Counted from the stretch's first letter, positions 1 to 7,070 are shown. The stretch: 7,686 bases of DNA from an uncultured Pseudanabaenaceae cyanobacterium (GCA_938015405.1 CALLPZ010000481.1:1-7686); one strand, 5' to 3'. The notes: generated from the sequence alone by a model not told the origin. Numbers and translations: made by a program.

Positions 1-684
1 CAATTCCGTCCAAGGCAAAGCGCGACACAGGATATCCGTCTTGATCATCTTGACGGGCTCCCAACGCTTCAAATGCTTGACCTGAATGGTCTTACACAGG
101 CGAATGCGGTGACCAGCACGCTTGAAACGGTAGCCCAGTTCAATATCTTCCACGCAGGGCACCAGATAGCTCTCATCAAAGCCACCCACCGACAAAAACA
201 CCGAGCGACGCACCGCGCCACAGGCTCCCCAAAAAGTCGAAGCCTCCGTCGAAGAAACCTGATGGGTGTAGTGATGGAGAAGATTCCGATACTGAGAGGT
301 GAAATTCTCTGCACCCGGCTCAGCATCATAGGAGCCGATCAAAGCATCAAACTGGGGCTGCTTTTGGAAGACCTGCACGACTTGCCCCAGGGTGTCACGG
401 CGCACCGTCACATCAGCATCTACAAAAAATAGGATGTCACCTTGGGCAATGCTGGCTCCCCGGTTACGGGCGAGGGCTGGACCATGGGCCTTGGGCAAAT
501 CAATCACCTTGGCACCGAACTGCCGAGCAATCTCCCCCGAACCGTCGGTACTGCCATCGTTGATGACAATCAACTCATCCGGCTGCATCTCCCCTTGGCG
601 AATGCTTTGCAAGCAACGGCGGAAGTCTTCTCCCCCATTTAGAACAGGAACGATGACAGAGATGCTGAGTTGATTCAATACCAT
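1..684 (-). CDS. Glycosyltransferase family 2, C-terminus cut by the window edge
   Basis: Reading leftward from ATG at 684, the frame stays open for 228 codons to base 1, so the C-terminus lies outside the window. The protein begins MVLNQLSISVIVPVLNGG, the usual first beta strand of a GT-A fold. It then shows NDGSTD (residues 42-47), the metal/nucleotide-sugar motif DAD (89-91) and the acceptor-side acidic pair in VEDIELGYR (ED at 179-180), preceded by WGACGAVRRS and GGFD. All key GT2 residues are therefore present and the enzyme is probably active. It would transfer a sugar from a nucleotide-sugar donor in the cytoplasm or at the inner face of the membrane; donor and acceptor cannot be read from the sequence. 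No clear Shine-Dalgarno precedes the ATG, which was chosen because it sits just before the first strand of the fold. It is divergent from the export genes at 1264 and probably belongs to the same surface-glycan locus (inference). Confidence 0.93.
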   Translation of the reverse strand, partial: MVLNQLSISVIVPVLNGGEDFRRCLQSIRQGEMQPDELIVINDGSTDGSGEIARQFGAKVIDLPKAHGPALARNRGASIAQGDILFFVDADVTVRRDTLGQVVQVFQKQPQFDALIGSYDAEPGAENFTSQYRNLLHHYTHQVSSTEASTFWGACGAVRRSVFLSVGGFDESYLVPCVEDIELGYRFKRAGHRIRLCKTIQVKHLKRWEPVKMIKTDILCRALPWTEL

Positions 685-871
685 TGTCAGTAGAAGCAGC
701 TAATTGCAGTGGTTCAGAGTTGAACTCAAGCAGTGGAAAATCAAGTGAGATCCCAGTGACGACCGTAGTATCACTATAAGTTTCCGACTTGGGCTCACTC
801 TAGCCTCGGAATCCCAGTAGTTTCCGCTGACTCATCCAGTCTTCAGCAAGACAAAAAGTTCAGATAAAGCC

Positions 872-892
872 AGGCCGAAAAGGATTCGGCTT
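872..892. other. Short hairpin in the divergent intergenic region
   Basis: GCCGAA (874-879) and TTCGGC (885-890) are perfect inverted copies around a 5-base loop. One G-T and one A-T pair extend the stem to 8 bp. No T-run directly follows the stem on either strand, so it is not a classical terminator. It could lie in the 5' leader of the leftward glycosyltransferase transcript, but there is no direct evidence of function. Confidence 0.35.
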
Positions 893-1170
893 CGTAGTTT
901 AGAGACATTAACAGCCAGGGGTAAGACCACAGCAAATAGGCTGGCCCACCAATGGCAAGATTGAACCACACCATTCTTCCCACCAATATCTCGCAATCTC
1001 AGGCAGCATACGCTTGCAAGAATTTTGGTCTAGTCTGGGAAAGCTAGCCCAAACGGGGATATCAGACCCAATCCGAATTGTTGAGCCCTAGGGGGGTGAG
1101 CCCTAATGACTCTACAGGGCCAAGCTGCATGTCTCGACCTAGCATCAACTCATGGAATCGGGGGACAGAA

Positions 1171-1232
1171 TCCAATTTGGCCTCAGCTTTGTGTCATCCC
1201 CCTCAAACGAACTGAGTCCAACTTGGCCAAGT
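1171..1232. promoter_or_regulatory. Candidate operator: repeated TCCAAyTTGGCC and palindrome before wzm
   Basis: ACTTGGCCAAGT at 1221-1232 is a perfect 12-base palindrome ending 31 bases before the permease ATG. The 12-mer that overlaps it, TCCAACTTGGCC (1217-1228), recurs with a single mismatch as TCCAATTTGGCC at 1171-1182, 46 bases upstream. Paired copies of a dyad-like site just before an operon are what a dimeric repressor or activator site would look like. No regulator is encoded in the window and no strong -35/-10 pair accompanies the sites, so this is a suggestion only. Confidence 0.3.
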
Positions 1233-1263
1233 CTATTCCTCCCATCTGCATTCTCCATCCGCT

Positions 1264-2076
1264 ATGGCATCTCGTTCCCAGCCCATTACCCAGAAACGTT
1301 GGACTCACCGCAATTGGGTGCAGCGGCGGGACTTGCTTTGGGGGTTAATCAGTCGCGATATTAAACTGCTCTACAACCGTTCGGCACTAGGCATTGCTTG
1401 GATGCTGATCAATCCACTGATGCAGTTGGTGGTCTATGCCTTTGTCTTTGGCGTGTTGCTAGTCAATAATTCAATCCCCAACTTCACCTCTTTTATCTTC
1501 AGTGGCCTACTGGTCTGGACCTGGTTCCAAAGCTCCCTCACAGAGGCAACGGGAGCTATCGTCCACAACCGCTCCCTTATTCGCCAGCCCGGCTTCCCAG
1601 TCGCAGTGTTACCTGTCGTGAATGTGGCCACAGGACTGATTCACTTCGTCATGTCCCTGCCCATTTTGCTTATATTCCTCTGGGTGGATGGCGTCCAGCT
1701 CCACGCAAAGCTGCTTTTACTGCCCCTACTTATGGCCTTACAATTTGCCCTAACTGTAAGCTTGGCCTATGTCCTCGCTGCCCTAAATGTGACGTTTCGG
1801 GACACGCAGCATACCTTGGGAGTGCTGTTGCAAATGCTGTTCTACTTCTCTGCCATCTTTTACCAAGTTCCAACGGAATATAGCCAAATTTTCCAGTTCA
1901 ACCCAGTGCTGATCTTGATTGATGGCTACCGCTCGATATTGCTAGCCCCCGAAGCAACAACCAACAGCTTTGGCTGGATGCCGCTGGTGATTCTCACTGC
2001 CATCACCGCCATTCTGCTTCCCCTAGGCCACCGAATTTTCCAACGCCAAAGCGAACGATTTGTGGAGGAACTCTAA
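1264..2076 (+). CDS. wzm: ABC-2 type polysaccharide export permease (Wzm/TagG/KpsM family)
   Basis: The 270-residue protein has the length and layout of the membrane subunit of polysaccharide ABC exporters. A short cytoplasmic N-terminus leads into RDIKLLYNRSALGIAWMLIN (31-50), the family's conserved entry motif, which normally reads like RD-K-RY--T-LG--W----P. About six hydrophobic spans follow, near residues 43-67, 74-92, 112-141, 148-175, 182-201 and 238-256. FNPVLILIDGYRSILL (212-227) matches the conserved NP/YR loop before the last span. As a dimer it would form the inner-membrane channel for an undecaprenyl- or lipid-linked glycan, powered by the ATPase encoded 70 bases downstream. ATG 1264 is the first ATG of the frame and no Shine-Dalgarno is visible before it. 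A start at GTG 1318 would remove 18 polar residues and cannot be excluded. Family assignment is firm; the cargo is unknown. Confidence 0.93.
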   Translation: MASRSQPITQKRWTHRNWVQRRDLLWGLISRDIKLLYNRSALGIAWMLINPLMQLVVYAFVFGVLLVNNSIPNFTSFIFSGLLVWTWFQSSLTEATGAIVHNRSLIRQPGFPVAVLPVVNVATGLIHFVMSLPILLIFLWVDGVQLHAKLLLLPLLMALQFALTVSLAYVLAALNVTFRDTQHTLGVLLQMLFYFSAIFYQVPTEYSQIFQFNPVLILIDGYRSILLAPEATTNSFGWMPLVILTAITAILLPLGHRIFQRQSERFVEEL

Positions 2077-2130
2077 TTCTCTCTGCACTGTTTTAAGTCA
2101 CTCCGCTTTTTCTCTTAACCCAGGCCAACC

Positions 2131-2136
2131 AAAGGA
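2131..2136 (+). promoter_or_regulatory. Ribosome binding site of wzt
   Basis: AAAGGA lies 10 bases before ATG 2147 and supports that start. It is the clearest Shine-Dalgarno-like site in the window; the other plus-strand genes lack one. The 70-base gap from the permease stop shows no terminator, which fits cotranscription. Confidence 0.55.
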
Positions 2137-2146
2137 TTAACACTCG

Positions 2147-3397
2147 ATGGGTCACGGTATCGTCGTCCAAAACCTAGGCAAACGGTTTAGCTCCTACTCC
2201 AGCGATCGCCCACGCACCATCATGCAGGCCGCCATGGGAGGACTGAAACGACTAAAGGCCATCAACCATTTCTGGGCCCTGCGCAACGTCAGTTTTGAGG
2301 TACAGCCCGGCGAAATCCTCGGTGTCCTCGGCCACAATGGCGCAGGCAAATCGACCCTGCTTCGCCTGATCGGTGGCATTGGCAGTCCAGATGAGGGGCA
2401 AATCAATATTCGTGGTCGAGTCGGGGCCTTGCTCGATCTCGGAGCAGGCTTCCACGAAGACCTCACCGGTCGGGAAAATCTCATGGTGGTGGCGCTGATT
2501 GGCGGACTCACCCGAGAAGAGGCTTTAGCTCGCCAAGACAAAATTATTGAATTTGCTGAGCTGGAAAGCTTTATTGATAATCCCATTCGGACCTACAGCA
2601 CCGGCATGGGCATGCGACTCGCATTTTCCATTGCTATCCACACCGACCCCCAGATTCTCCTGATCGATGAACATCTCTCCGTGGGAGACATCGGCTTCCA
2701 GGCCAAATGCATCGAACGCGTCAAGGCATTGCGTGACCAGGGCTGTGCCATCATGCTGATTTCCCAAAGTCCAGATCAAGTAATGGAAGTGTGCGATCGC
2801 GCTCTACTGCTCAACCGGGGTCAAGTCGCGGCCTACAGTGACCCAGCCACCGTCGTAGCGGAATACCATGCCGCAATGCACCCGCACCAAAACCCCCGAC
2901 TGCCCCAGGCAAATGAGCTGGTGCTCGGCGAGAAAATCAAGATCACAGCAATGGAAGTTTCCCCCGCTGCTCCATTTCAATGCGGCGGCTCTCTCACCGT
3001 GGATCTGGACTATGACTGCATCGAGCCCTTAAACGATCCCATTTTTACCGTGCGGATTCTCCATGAAAGTGGCGCCGTTTGCTTTGATAGCAACACCGAA
3101 AGCTTTGGCTGCCATACGATGCTGAGCCCAGGTCCGGGTCGTATTCGTCTCCAGGTCGAACGCTTAGACCTCAATGGCGGCCAATATTTTGTCAGTGCCG
3201 GTGTCCAATCTCAGCATTGGGAAACGCTATTGGAATACCAAGACAAAATGCGGGAACTGGTTGTTGCTCCGACACCCATTGTTGAAGGATTGCTCCATGC
3301 CCCCTGTGTCTGGACAACGGAGGTCCCGCCTAAATCCTCTCGGCGCACCAATCATGCTGATCATGGGAATAATGTGCCTGTTTCCCCAAAGACCTAG
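2147..3397 (+). CDS. wzt: Polysaccharide ABC exporter ATPase with C-terminal Wzt-type domain
   Basis: This is the nucleotide-binding subunit that pairs with the preceding permease. Residues 1-245 form the ATPase: Walker A GHNGAGKST (62-70), the family's Q-loop region LGAGFHEDLTGRENL (98-112), signature YSTGMGMRLAF (150-160), Walker B with catalytic glutamate ILLIDEHLSVGD (170-181), and the H-loop region LISQSPD (204-210). In that last motif Gln207 stands where ABC proteins normally carry histidine. The Walker B tail also differs from the usual DEVLAVGD. Residues about 262-392 look like the beta-sandwich Wzt C-terminal domain: paired strands, VRILHESGAVCFDSNTE, LNGGQYFVSAGV, and an end of the GL-H-P--W type (GLLHAPCVW, 381-389). 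In known Wzt proteins this domain binds the finished, capped glycan and sets export specificity. A polar tail of about 25 residues follows. At 416 residues, the length fits two-domain Wzt proteins. Confidence 0.93.
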   Translation: MGHGIVVQNLGKRFSSYSSDRPRTIMQAAMGGLKRLKAINHFWALRNVSFEVQPGEILGVLGHNGAGKSTLLRLIGGIGSPDEGQINIRGRVGALLDLGAGFHEDLTGRENLMVVALIGGLTREEALARQDKIIEFAELESFIDNPIRTYSTGMGMRLAFSIAIHTDPQILLIDEHLSVGDIGFQAKCIERVKALRDQGCAIMLISQSPDQVMEVCDRALLLNRGQVAAYSDPATVVAEYHAAMHPHQNPRLPQANELVLGEKIKITAMEVSPAAPFQCGGSLTVDLDYDCIEPLNDPIFTVRILHESGAVCFDSNTESFGCHTMLSPGPGRIRLQVERLDLNGGQYFVSAGVQSQHWETLLEYQDKMRELVVAPTPIVEGLLHAPCVWTTEVPPKSSRRTNHADHGNNVPVSPKT

Positions 3398-3516
3398 ACA
3401 GTTTGAGAGCGATGCTCTGGTCAAGGCTGTATATTCGAGCATAACCGCTCGCTCTTATTCAAATTAGATATTGTTCACTGCAAATATTGCTCAACTCTAA
3501 AGCGCCCAGCATCATT
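3398..3516 (+). other. Wzt-GT spacer with mutually exclusive small stems
   Basis: The 119-base spacer carries two local hairpins: AGAGC-GAT-GCTCT (3406-3418) and CGAGC-ATAACC-GCTCG (3436-3451). AGAGCGA (3406-3412) can instead pair over a longer distance with TCGCTCT (3449-3455), which would break both local stems. This allows alternative folds, as in an attenuator or processing site, but the stems are short and may be chance. A TATATT box at 3430-3435 has no well-spaced -35. Confidence 0.25.
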
Positions 3517-6225
3517 ATGAAAAAGCCGTATTTTCTGGTCGACTTTAATCTCGATCACGCCTTAGTCTCCCTAACCGGTTTAGAGGATTACAGTGCCGTA
3601 CGAGGGCTGGTGACTCTGGGTGGAGAAGCCCTGGGCGAGGTGGAGTTGCCAGTCAAAGGCGGACATTGCGATGTGCCAGCGCAGAAAGCCGCTATCTCCC
3701 AACAGCTTGCCGATGAAATTCTGCTGCGCAGCCTGACCCATAGTCTTGCAACGGGACAATGGTGCCCTGAACTGAGCTGGCCAGAACTGCTGTCTCAGCA
3801 AACCTCAACGCCCTCTCAGCGTCCCCAAACCGCCTCTCTAACCATTGCGATCTGTTGGGCTGCAGCCAGCGGTCCGGTCAACAGTAGCCAGATCCAAGCC
3901 TGCCTTAGCAACTTGGCGGAAAGCCTAAAAGGGTTCGCCCAGAGTGACGTTGAAGTGATTGCGATCGGTCCTGCCACAGCCGAAGCCGAGACCCTGGCAG
4001 CTGCAGGCCCACTCCCCCTCCACTATTTGAGCCATGACAGCCAGAACCTCGCTCAACAGCGTCGTCAGGTGCTCGACAACAGCCACCATGAGGTAATTGC
4101 CTGGCTCTCTCCCCAAGTCCAGGTGAACCACAGTTGGGCTACCAACCTTGTCCAACGTTTTGAGGAAGATGCCAGCCTTCGGGTCATGACCGGCCCAGTC
4201 CTTCCCGTCTCGGAAACGACAGAAGCCTGGGAACTGCTCAACCATCAGACGATTGAAACGCCCTCCTTTGGGCGGTGGTGGTATCGCCAAAGCCAGGTTC
4301 CTTCGGAGCGATGGCAGCAGGTTTATTTTCATCACCCTATCCCTGAGTACAACGTTGCCTTCCGCCGCGCCGCATTGATGCCATGCCAGGACGAAGACGA
4401 CCTCTTGGCCAATAGCTACCGCCTCACCTTCCAGCAGATGAGCCAGGGCTACAGCCTCTGTAACGACCCTGCCATGGTGGCTCGCGAGTCCCAGTTCCAA
4501 ACCCAAGAGCAGCTCACGGCCCAAGCCCAAACCGAAGCAGAGCGCCTGGGACGCTATTTTGCCTGGGGCTGGATGGCACCCAGTGGCCATCCCGAGAAGG
4601 AGCTTTCTCAAAAGCAGCTGCCCCAGGGATATCGAGCCATGTTTCTCAAAGAAGCCTTGGGTGGCCTGCGCTGGTATGGTCAGTCCAGCTTGCAACAAGT
4701 GGGGCTCGCCAAGAAATTTTTCAAGGCGAAGCTGGCGGGGTTTTCCAACGGCTTAAAGGACACCCTGAAGCAAGATATTCCCATCGCCACCCAGCATTTG
4801 TTGCAGGGCCTGAGCGAAGCGGTACTGTATCAAAAAACTCAAGAACGGCAGGCGAAGCTCAAGCAGCGCATGGCCAATCGCAGCTTGGATCTCAATTTGC
4901 CTCTGCCCAGCTGGGATGATCTCCAAGACTATGATGGCGTTCGCATCTTCCTGACCCATGACGATGCCCTACTGGGCAATGTGGATCTATGGCACAATCA
5001 CGGCAGCATCTCTGCTCAGCAACTGAGTCAGGTCATCGTGCGAGGGCTGCGCGATCGCCTCTTTACCCAAGCCCCCCAGGGCCACACCCAAGCTTGGCAA
5101 TCCCTAGAATTAGCCGTCGCCCACTGGCTTCAGCCCCCCACAACGGTCGCCCCTAAAGAGTCAATCAAGTTGCCAGAGCAACTTCCCTTGTCCGTACCCG
5201 TTTCCGTCATTATCACCACCTGCGATCGCCCCGACGACCTGCGCAACTGTCTCAACCATCTGCGGGCTCAGACGAGCGATCGCGACTTCGAAATCATCGT
5301 TGCCGACAATCGTCCCGCTTCTGGTATCACACCCAAAGTCATCCAGGAGTATCCCGGCGTTAAGCTCGTATCCGAACCTCGTGTGGGCGCTTCCTATGGC
5401 CGCAATTCCGCGTTCTGTGCCAGCGTCGGCGAGATCATCATCACTGTAGATGACGATGTCATCGTCCCCCCAGACTGGCTTGAAAAACTTCTGGCTCCCA
5501 TGGTTCGTCCTGAAGTCCTGGTTGTCACGGGGAACGTGCTGCCCCATGAACTAGAGACCAGTGCCCAGCGCATGTACGAAGACCTATACGGCGGCCTAGG
5601 ACAAGGCTTAGATCGCTTCGAGGCCAATAGTCAATGGCTCAGTTCCTTTAACTACTCTCCACCAGTCTGGGACTTAGGCGTTTCTGCCAATGCAGCTTTC
5701 CGCGCCAGCATCTTCCATAATCCTGACATCGGCATGATGCCTGAGGAGTTAGGTCCAGGCACCCCTGTCGGTAGTGGCGAAGAAAACTACCTCATCTATC
5801 GAATTCTCAAAGCGGGAGGAACCTTAGTTTATGAGCCCTCGGCTTATGTCTGGCACCGTCACCGGCGTACGATCCCAGAGTTGCGCTACCAAATTCACCG
5901 CCAAATGAGGAGCACGACAGGCTACCATCTGCGCCTCTGGCGGGTTGATAAAGACTTGCGCGCCAGGCCACAGTTGCTGAGCGCACTCCCTCGATACTTT
6001 AGCAGTCGTTTTATCGAGCGAGTTAAGGGGCAAAACCAAGTGCCCTGGCGGTTTCTTTGGGCAGAATTCTCCGGCTATTTGGCAGGTTTTTGGGGCTACA
6101 GGCAATCCCTTAAGGCCGTGAAACGCCAAGGATTGAGTGAGCCTTATATTCCGGTTTGCGATCGCCCAGCTCAACCCCAGAGCCTCACATCATCCAATCT
6201 AGAAAGTCAAAGCGTTATGTCCTAG
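3517..6225 (+). CDS. Tandem double glycosyltransferase family 2: degenerate copy fused to active copy
   Basis: Numbered from ATG 3517 the protein has 902 residues and two homologous halves offset by 447. Each half has a small N-terminal module (VRGLVTLGGEALGEVELP at 28-45; VRIFLTHDDALLGNVDLW at 475-492), a GT-A domain (about 107-325 and 560-783) and a helical tail with a shared LAGF (406-409; 855-858). The second GT-A domain looks intact: VSVIITTCDRPDD (562-574), DDD metal motif (645-647), ANAAFR (724-729), GSGEENYLIYR (752-762) and WHRHR (779-783). In the first, the DDD position reads SPQ (198-200) in an ungapped alignment, although VMTGPVLP and EYNVAFRRA match VVTGNVLP and SANAAFRAS. The first half is therefore probably non-catalytic. 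An in-frame TTG at 3487 would add 10 residues. ATG was preferred because conservation begins after it; neither start has a Shine-Dalgarno. Same strand as wzm/wzt, so probably glycan assembly or capping before export (inference). Confidence 0.9.
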   Translation: MKKPYFLVDFNLDHALVSLTGLEDYSAVRGLVTLGGEALGEVELPVKGGHCDVPAQKAAISQQLADEILLRSLTHSLATGQWCPELSWPELLSQQTSTPSQRPQTASLTIAICWAAASGPVNSSQIQACLSNLAESLKGFAQSDVEVIAIGPATAEAETLAAAGPLPLHYLSHDSQNLAQQRRQVLDNSHHEVIAWLSPQVQVNHSWATNLVQRFEEDASLRVMTGPVLPVSETTEAWELLNHQTIETPSFGRWWYRQSQVPSERWQQVYFHHPIPEYNVAFRRAALMPCQDEDDLLANSYRLTFQQMSQGYSLCNDPAMVARESQFQTQEQLTAQAQTEAERLGRYFAWGWMAPSGHPEKELSQKQLPQGYRAMFLKEALGGLRWYGQSSLQQVGLAKKFFKAKLAGFSNGLKDTLKQDIPIATQHLLQGLSEAVLYQKTQERQAKLKQRMANRSLDLNLPLPSWDDLQDYDGVRIFLTHDDALLGNVDLWHNHGSISAQQLSQVIVRGLRDRLFTQAPQGHTQAWQSLELAVAHWLQPPTTVAPKESIKLPEQLPLSVPVSVIITTCDRPDDLRNCLNHLRAQTSDRDFEIIVADNRPASGITPKVIQEYPGVKLVSEPRVGASYGRNSAFCASVGEIIITVDDDVIVPPDWLEKLLAPMVRPEVLVVTGNVLPHELETSAQRMYEDLYGGLGQGLDRFEANSQWLSSFNYSPPVWDLGVSANAAFRASIFHNPDIGMMPEELGPGTPVGSGEENYLIYRILKAGGTLVYEPSAYVWHRHRRTIPELRYQIHRQMRSTTGYHLRLWRVDKDLRARPQLLSALPRYFSSRFIERVKGQNQVPWRFLWAEFSGYLAGFWGYRQSLKAVKRQGLSEPYIPVCDRPAQPQSLTSSNLESQSVMS
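5222..5283. repeat. HIP1 octamers (two close copies; eight in the window)
   Basis: GCGATCGC occurs at 5222-5229 and 5276-5283. Six more copies lie at 2202-2209, 2793-2800, 5051-5058, 6158-6165, 6447-6454 and 7678-7685. HIP1 is strongly over-represented in many cyanobacterial genomes, and this is the main basis for the organism call. Most copies are inside coding sequence, for example encoding CDR in wzt and in both halves of the large glycosyltransferase region. Confidence 0.85.
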
Positions 6226-6279
6226 ACCGCGCCGCAGCCTTCGGCCCAAGCGAGTCGCGAAGGCCTCTCCTCGGTCTGG
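6222..6279. terminator. Nested inverted repeat between convergent genes
   Basis: An outer stem pairs 6222-6229 with 6272-6279 (8 pairs including one G-T, with AGACCG/CGGTCT at its core). An inner stem pairs GCCTTCG (6237-6243) with CGAAGGC (6258-6264) around a 14-base loop. The element starts within the last codons of the glycosyltransferase (stop at 6223-6225) and ends 24 bases before the end of the convergent hydrolase. Position and symmetry suggest a bidirectional transcription stop. Neither side has a T-run, so it could instead be a dispersed REP-like repeat. Confidence 0.45.
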
Positions 6280-6302
6280 CCTAATTGCTGCGAGAAGATC
6301 CT

Positions 6303-7070
6303 CTACAACCCCCGCTGCCGCAGAATCTCCTCGAGATTCACCGCCTGCTCTAGCAGACAGGCATGACCACTCTGGGGTAACTGGTAGGTCTCTGCTTGGG
6401 GAAGCAATCGGGCCAGACGAGCAACTTCTTGGGATGAAGGGAGTAGGCGATCGCATCCCCCCGCAATCAGCAAGGTCGGAATTTGAATAGTTGCTAACTC
6501 AACTGAACTAAAATCAAACATTCTCAACAGCTGCAAGCGCCAAGCCGCAGTGCGGGAGGTAAGGCCTTGCATTGCATTCAATAACCGCTGCCGGTCGGCT
6601 GGCGTCACTCGCCCAAACTCCACCAACAAGAACAGCAAGCCCACAGCAGAGAACTGATACAACGGCATTGGCAACAAATTCGACAGTGGACTTCCCCAAT
6701 AAAATAATGGGATACGGGCAAAAGACGAGGCAGGGTTGACCAAAATCAACTGTTTGAACAGCGAGGGTCGATAGGCAGCCACCTTTAAAGCCAAACAGCC
6801 CCCAAAAGACTCTCCACACATATAGATGGGCCGTGACTCATCCCCTCGAGCTTGCTCAATCAGCTCAATCACTTGCAGCACCAGAGCATCCCAATCTGAG
6901 AGGTCATCTCCTGGCAACGACAAACAACGCACATCAAAACGACCCTTCAGTCCTTTCACTTGATGGTGTAGCAACTCCCCAGTGCCATCCATCCCCGGGA
7001 AAAGCAGGAATAGAGGCAATTGGGACTGCTGGGCAGTTGGGGTCAACAGTCGTATCTGAGCCATCAGCAC
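6303..7070 (-). CDS. Alpha/beta hydrolase related to the phytyl/acyl ester synthase hydrolase domain
   Basis: The 255-residue protein is a complete alpha/beta-hydrolase. FLLFPGMDGTGELL (21-34) provides the oxyanion-hole region, CGESFGG (85-91) the nucleophile elbow with Ser88, GGCDRLLPS (204-212) the acid Asp207, and SGHACLLE (234-241) the base His236. The phrases PGMDGTGELL, FDVRCLSLP, GESFGGCLALKVA and LILVNPASSF are typical of cyanobacterial and plastid esterase/lipase proteins whose plant members (PES1/PES2) make phytyl esters and triacylglycerol. Those enzymes carry an additional C-terminal acyltransferase domain, which is absent here, so this is a stand-alone hydrolase; thioesterase or esterase activity is likely but the substrate is unknown. 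The frame begins at GTG 7070 (V-L-M); ATG at 7064 is an equally good start. A purine-rich GGGGAAGAG lies 9 bases before the GTG. It is convergent with the glycosyltransferase and probably unrelated to it. Confidence 0.88.
   Translation of the reverse strand: MLMAQIRLLTPTAQQSQLPLFLLFPGMDGTGELLHHQVKGLKGRFDVRCLSLPGDDLSDWDALVLQVIELIEQARGDESRPIYMCGESFGGCLALKVAAYRPSLFKQLILVNPASSFARIPLFYWGSPLSNLLPMPLYQFSAVGLLFLLVEFGRVTPADRQRLLNAMQGLTSRTAAWRLQLLRMFDFSSVELATIQIPTLLIAGGCDRLLPSSQEVARLARLLPQAETYQLPQSGHACLLEQAVNLEEILRQRGL

Larger units (their letters stand above)
685..1263. other. Divergent intergenic region, no convincing gene
   Basis: These 579 bases separate the minus-strand glycosyltransferase from the plus-strand permease, so promoters for both should lie here. 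I see no gene: the short open frames that start at 1106 and 1152 run into the permease in other frames and have no recognisable protein character. Visible structure comprises a hairpin at 872-892, a short inverted repeat at 717-727 (GAGTT-G-AACTC), an 8-base direct repeat GAGCCCTA at 1083-1090 and 1098-1105, and a palindrome near the permease start, listed separately. The only -10-like boxes are weak: TATAGT on the minus strand (773-778) or TATAAG on the plus strand (775-780), each without a good -35 partner. Confidence 0.7.

Noticed and set aside
73..432. Plus-strand open frame of 119 codons at the left edge
   Set aside because: It is antisense to the GT2 gene, whose NDGSTD, DAD and ED motifs show that the minus strand is coding.
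773..780. TATAGT (minus) / TATAAG (plus) as promoter -10 boxes
   Set aside because: No suitable -35 at 16-18 bases on either strand; left as a comment only.
1083..1105. Direct repeat GAGCCCTA with a 15-base period
   Set aside because: Only two 8-base copies with no further units; too short to separate from chance.
1106..1364. Two overlapping short plus-strand frames before the permease
   Set aside because: No ribosome binding site, no protein-like character, and both run into the permease gene in the wrong frame.
1..2201. Absence of HIP1 octamers from the first 2.2 kb
   Set aside because: At roughly one per kb elsewhere in the window, a gap of this size is not unusual, and base composition and gene types do not change, so it is not evidence of transfer.
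3487..3516. TTG at 3487 as the start of the large glycosyltransferase
   Set aside because: It adds ten residues without similarity to the second module and has no Shine-Dalgarno; ATG 3517 is preferred, though the choice is not certain.
3925..4698. Long minus-strand open frame (257 codons) opposite the glycosyltransferase
   Set aside because: It is fully antisense to a well-supported coding region. Its product has no recognisable motifs and a composition expected from reading GC-rich codons backwards.
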